NCBI GenBank assembly: GCA_030431165.1
Contig: JAUIJQ010000179.1
Location: 1 to 6,697, forward strand
Length of the DNA: 6,697 bases
Source: Rhodothermia bacterium
Lineage (GTDB): Bacteria > Bacteroidota > Rhodothermia > Rhodothermales > JABDKH01
Direction: 5' to 3'
The notes under the pieces were generated by a model. That model had not been told where the DNA came from and ran no database searches. It was given only the letters and a program-made list of their open reading frames with translations. Positions 4,746-6,697 of this stretch are shown here, in pieces. The position numbers and the translations under genes were made by a program. Numbering within the stretch: the stretch's first letter is position 1; each line of letters opens with the position of its first letter.

Positions 4746-6697
4746 TTACTCCTGGTTCATGATCTGAAGCGTTCGAAGAACCGCGTTGCTTCGAATATCC
4801 TGCTCGCAAATGCCTTCAAGCCCCTCGAGGCTGCCACCCGCGTCCACCGGGCAGAAATCCTCATCGTCTCTGGCGCCATCCCCGTCCGTGTCGGCAACAA
4901 GCGGATTCGTCCGGGCTTCGAACTCCTCGAGATTCGACAGCTGATCTCCGTCGCTATCCACCGAGGCATCGGCTGGACTCTGAAGGTCGAGACCATAGGC
5001 GCGCTCGAACGCGTCCGTCATTCCGTCGCCATCCGTGTCGGTGGGGTCCGCCTGAAAGGTGAGCCAGCGTGTCAGGGTGTATTTGTCGAGCAGCGCCTGA
5101 GACGACGTGCGCACTGTCATCGCGAACGGTACGCCCAGGTCGTAGATGAGCGGTGTGTCATCGCTGCGCTCGATGCGGATTGTCGCGGTCACCGCCTCAT
5201 CCGGCGCGAGCACGTCTGCGCTGCAACGCAACAGGCCCGAACTGATCGCACAATCGCCACTGCCCGAAACGATCTGGGCCACGCGGATATCATCCACGCG
5301 AGACTGTTCAAGGTTGACACCGGTCGCGCTGAGCGCCGGCCCGGCACTGGGAACAAGGTTACGCACAGACAGATCGATCTCGAAAGCGCTCCCCATGGTC
5401 TCGAGCGGGCCATTGGTCGCATCGATGCCCAGCGACACCAGACTTTCGACGAGGATGGTCGTTTCGTCGCACACGCGACCCGCGCTGAATGTAACCAGAC
5501 AGACTCGCGCCTCCCGGGAACCAAGCGTTGAGTAGGTATGGTCAGCCAGCAGCGACCCTCTTCCAACCCCATCTACGGGCTCGATAATTTTGACGCCGTT
5601 GAGCACGGCAGCTTCAGGTCCGTCTGGGCCGTCGGGGTCTTCGAAGTCACCCTCGAAGTCGTACTCCACGTTACGCGTCCACTCCATCCAGAAGTTATAT
5701 CCGCCACCACCGTGGCCGTCGTCTTCAAACTCCGCTCGAAAGGCAACAGGGAAACCCACACCCACGCGCTCCGGCCAGGCCACATCGACAAACTCCTGAG
5801 GGTCGTCGATGTAGTTCACGGTGATGTCCACGGCCGCCGGCTCTGAGTCCTCCCGACCGTCGTTGGCGACGAACAGGAAACGATCCGACCCATGAAAGCC
5901 TGTGTTTGGTGTGTAACGCAGATTGGGCGGCGTACCGCTGAGGGTACCGCCACGAGGCCGCTCAACGACCCGGAACGTGAGCGTATCCAGAGGAAAAACA
6001 TCATCTGTGCCGATCACGCCATCCGGGTCATCGCCGGTAAGCGTCACGTCCACCGGCACGCGCTCGTCGGTCACCAGGCTCTGAGCGTGTGCTTCCGGCT
6101 GCCGGTAGTTGCGATCGACTTGAACGCTGACCGTCGCGACGTTGCTGTCGTCCAGACCATCGGACGCGCTGTAGGTGAACGTGTCGACACTCGAGTGAAA
6201 ATTGAAGTTGGAAACGTAAGTTACGGTCGCCGAGCCGTCCGTGATGTCTTTGAGCGGCGTGGTTTCGAACACATGCACGAACGATTCCGCTTCGTCGACG
6301 ACGAAGAAATGTGTGCTGTTGACGGTAACGCTCTGCACGGTGCCAAGATTGCCGAGAACGAAGCCGGGCCGGTCGCCCTGGTTGATGCCGGTACCCGTGG
6401 AGCGCGCCTCGCCGCCGAACGTGCCGTCCGGCGCAAAGCGCTGTACACGACCACGATCGGCTACATAGAGCACATCGTTACCGTCGAGATCCACGAAAAG
6501 CGGCGCGTCGAACTGGCCCGGCCCGCTACCGGTGGCAACGGTGCAGGTGGTATCGGTACACGAGAAGCCACGGCTACGTTCGTTCTCGGTATCGCACGCG
6601 TTATTGGTGCTCGACTCGCATCCGCCGAGCCAGCCCACATAGCTGCCCATGACAAATGTGCCGTTGTCTTCGAAGTAGGACGGAGAAAATTTGTGGA
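4746..6697 (-). CDS. Paralogous NHL-propeller / cadherin-like / PKD-like / TSP3 extracellular protein, C-terminal 649 residues (5' end outside window)
   Basis: The frame is open from the window edge (first codons read HKFSPSYFEDNGTFVMGSYVGWL) to TAA at 4748-4746. The internal ATG at 6650 is not the true start, because the homology to the neighbouring gene continues through it. In visible-residue numbers: Cys loop at 25-51 (four cysteines); NHL blades about 60-145 (DGNDVLYVADRGRVQRF, THFFVVDEAESFVHVF); closing strands of a cadherin-like domain about 150-192; full Big_9/cadherin-like domain about 193-294 (LTGDDPDGVIGTDDVFPLD, LRYTPNTGFHGSDRF); PKD-like about 298-420 with an unusual DDGHGGGGYNFW stretch; DUF11-like about 422-510; three well-formed TSP3 loops about 551-610 (DTDGDGMTD, DSDGDQLSN, DTDGDGARD), which in known families bind Ca2+; and the tail CEQDIRSNAVLRTLQIMNQE. 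It is probably secreted like its paralogue, but its N terminus is not seen. Its calcium loops keep more consensus residues than those of the downstream gene. Function beyond a structural or adhesive surface role cannot be stated. Confidence 0.85.
   Translation of the reverse strand, partial: HKFSPSYFEDNGTFVMGSYVGWLGGCESSTNNACDTENERSRGFSCTDTTCTVATGSGPGQFDAPLFVDLDGNDVLYVADRGRVQRFAPDGTFGGEARSTGTGINQGDRPGFVLGNLGTVQSVTVNSTHFFVVDEAESFVHVFETTPLKDITDGSATVTYVSNFNFHSSVDTFTYSASDGLDDSNVATVSVQVDRNYRQPEAHAQSLVTDERVPVDVTLTGDDPDGVIGTDDVFPLDTLTFRVVERPRGGTLSGTPPNLRYTPNTGFHGSDRFLFVANDGREDSEPAAVDITVNYIDDPQEFVDVAWPERVGVGFPVAFRAEFEDDGHGGGGYNFWMEWTRNVEYDFEGDFEDPDGPDGPEAAVLNGVKIIEPVDGVGRGSLLADHTYSTLGSREARVCLVTFSAGRVCDETTILVESLVSLGIDATNGPLETMGSAFEIDLSVRNLVPSAGPALSATGVNLEQSRVDDIRVAQIVSGSGDCAISSGLLRCSADVLAPDEAVTATIRIERSDDTPLIYDLGVPFAMTVRTSSQALLDKYTLTRWLTFQADPTDTDGDGMTDAFERAYGLDLQSPADASVDSDGDQLSNLEEFEARTNPLVADTDGDGARDDEDFCPVDAGGSLEGLEGICEQDIRSNAVLRTLQIMNQE
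4746..6697 (-). repeat. Upstream copy of the large tandem duplication (continues beyond the window)
   Basis: This is the partner of 498-2467. The copy is a whole-gene duplicate, since the offset between copies equals the length of the downstream gene plus the 2-base spacer. It is diverged, not recent: the propeller/cadherin core (6108-6452) is about 84% identical in protein, while the PKD-like part is much less similar. Confidence 0.85.
4749..4753 (-). promoter_or_regulatory. Ribosome binding site AGGAG, inside the end of the upstream gene
   Basis: The minus strand reads AGGAG, then TAACG, then ATG, so spacing to the start at 4743 is 5 bases. The site overlaps the last two sense codons (CAG GAG) of the upstream gene, whose stop codon lies between it and the start. 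This decides the ATG at 4743 as the start of the second gene and suggests translational coupling. Confidence 0.8.

Noticed and set aside
4737..5531. A 264-codon plus-strand frame opposite the end of the upstream paralogue
   Set aside because: Antisense to the TSP3 and DUF11-like coding region, with composition typical of a shadow. Its start would overlap the well-supported minus-strand ribosome binding site.

Overview
All supported genes in this window lie on the minus strand. Transcription therefore runs from high to low coordinates. GC content looks moderately high (roughly 60% by eye). Sec-type signal peptides, Shine-Dalgarno sites and a proteobacterial-style nitronate monooxygenase-like gene suggest a Gram-negative bacterium, perhaps a marine gammaproteobacterium. 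That placement is inference only; no RNA or marker gene is present to fix it.

Layout in transcription order: (1) 6697-4746, the 3' part of a large gene for an extracellular multidomain protein (5' end outside the window). (2) After only 2 bases, 4743-498, a second, paralogous gene. It is complete in extent, from a signal peptide to a stop codon, but its frame is broken near 2655. (3) After 56 bases without an evident terminator, 441-1, the N-terminal 147 residues of a nitronate monooxygenase / 2-nitropropane dioxygenase family protein, cut by the window edge.

Genes 1 and 2 are tandem duplicates with a period of about 4.23-4.25 kb. Each carries, in order where visible: an NHL-type beta-propeller with a four-cysteine loop, the closing half of a cadherin-like (tandem-95/Big_9-like) domain, one complete cadherin-like domain, a PKD-like domain, a DUF11-like domain, and C-terminal thrombospondin type 3 calcium-binding repeats. 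Gene 2 also shows the N-terminal half: signal peptide, an unrecognised region, two hyalin-repeat (HYR)-like domains, and the opening half of the cadherin-like domain whose closing half lies after the propeller. The roughly 390-residue propeller thus appears to be inserted inside one cadherin-like domain.

The break in gene 2 coincides with a direct duplication of a tetranucleotide (GCGT-GCGT, minus strand, 2659-2652). Removing one copy joins the two frames seamlessly into a 1413-residue protein. The gene may be a recent pseudogene, a switchable allele or a sequence error.

The two large proteins are probably secreted calcium-stabilised surface or matrix proteins. The gene-1 stop / gene-2 start spacing, with the ribosome binding site inside the end of gene 1, argues for coupled translation in one operon. 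The monooxygenase-like gene may be an unrelated downstream neighbour. There is no gene-free stretch longer than 300 bases.
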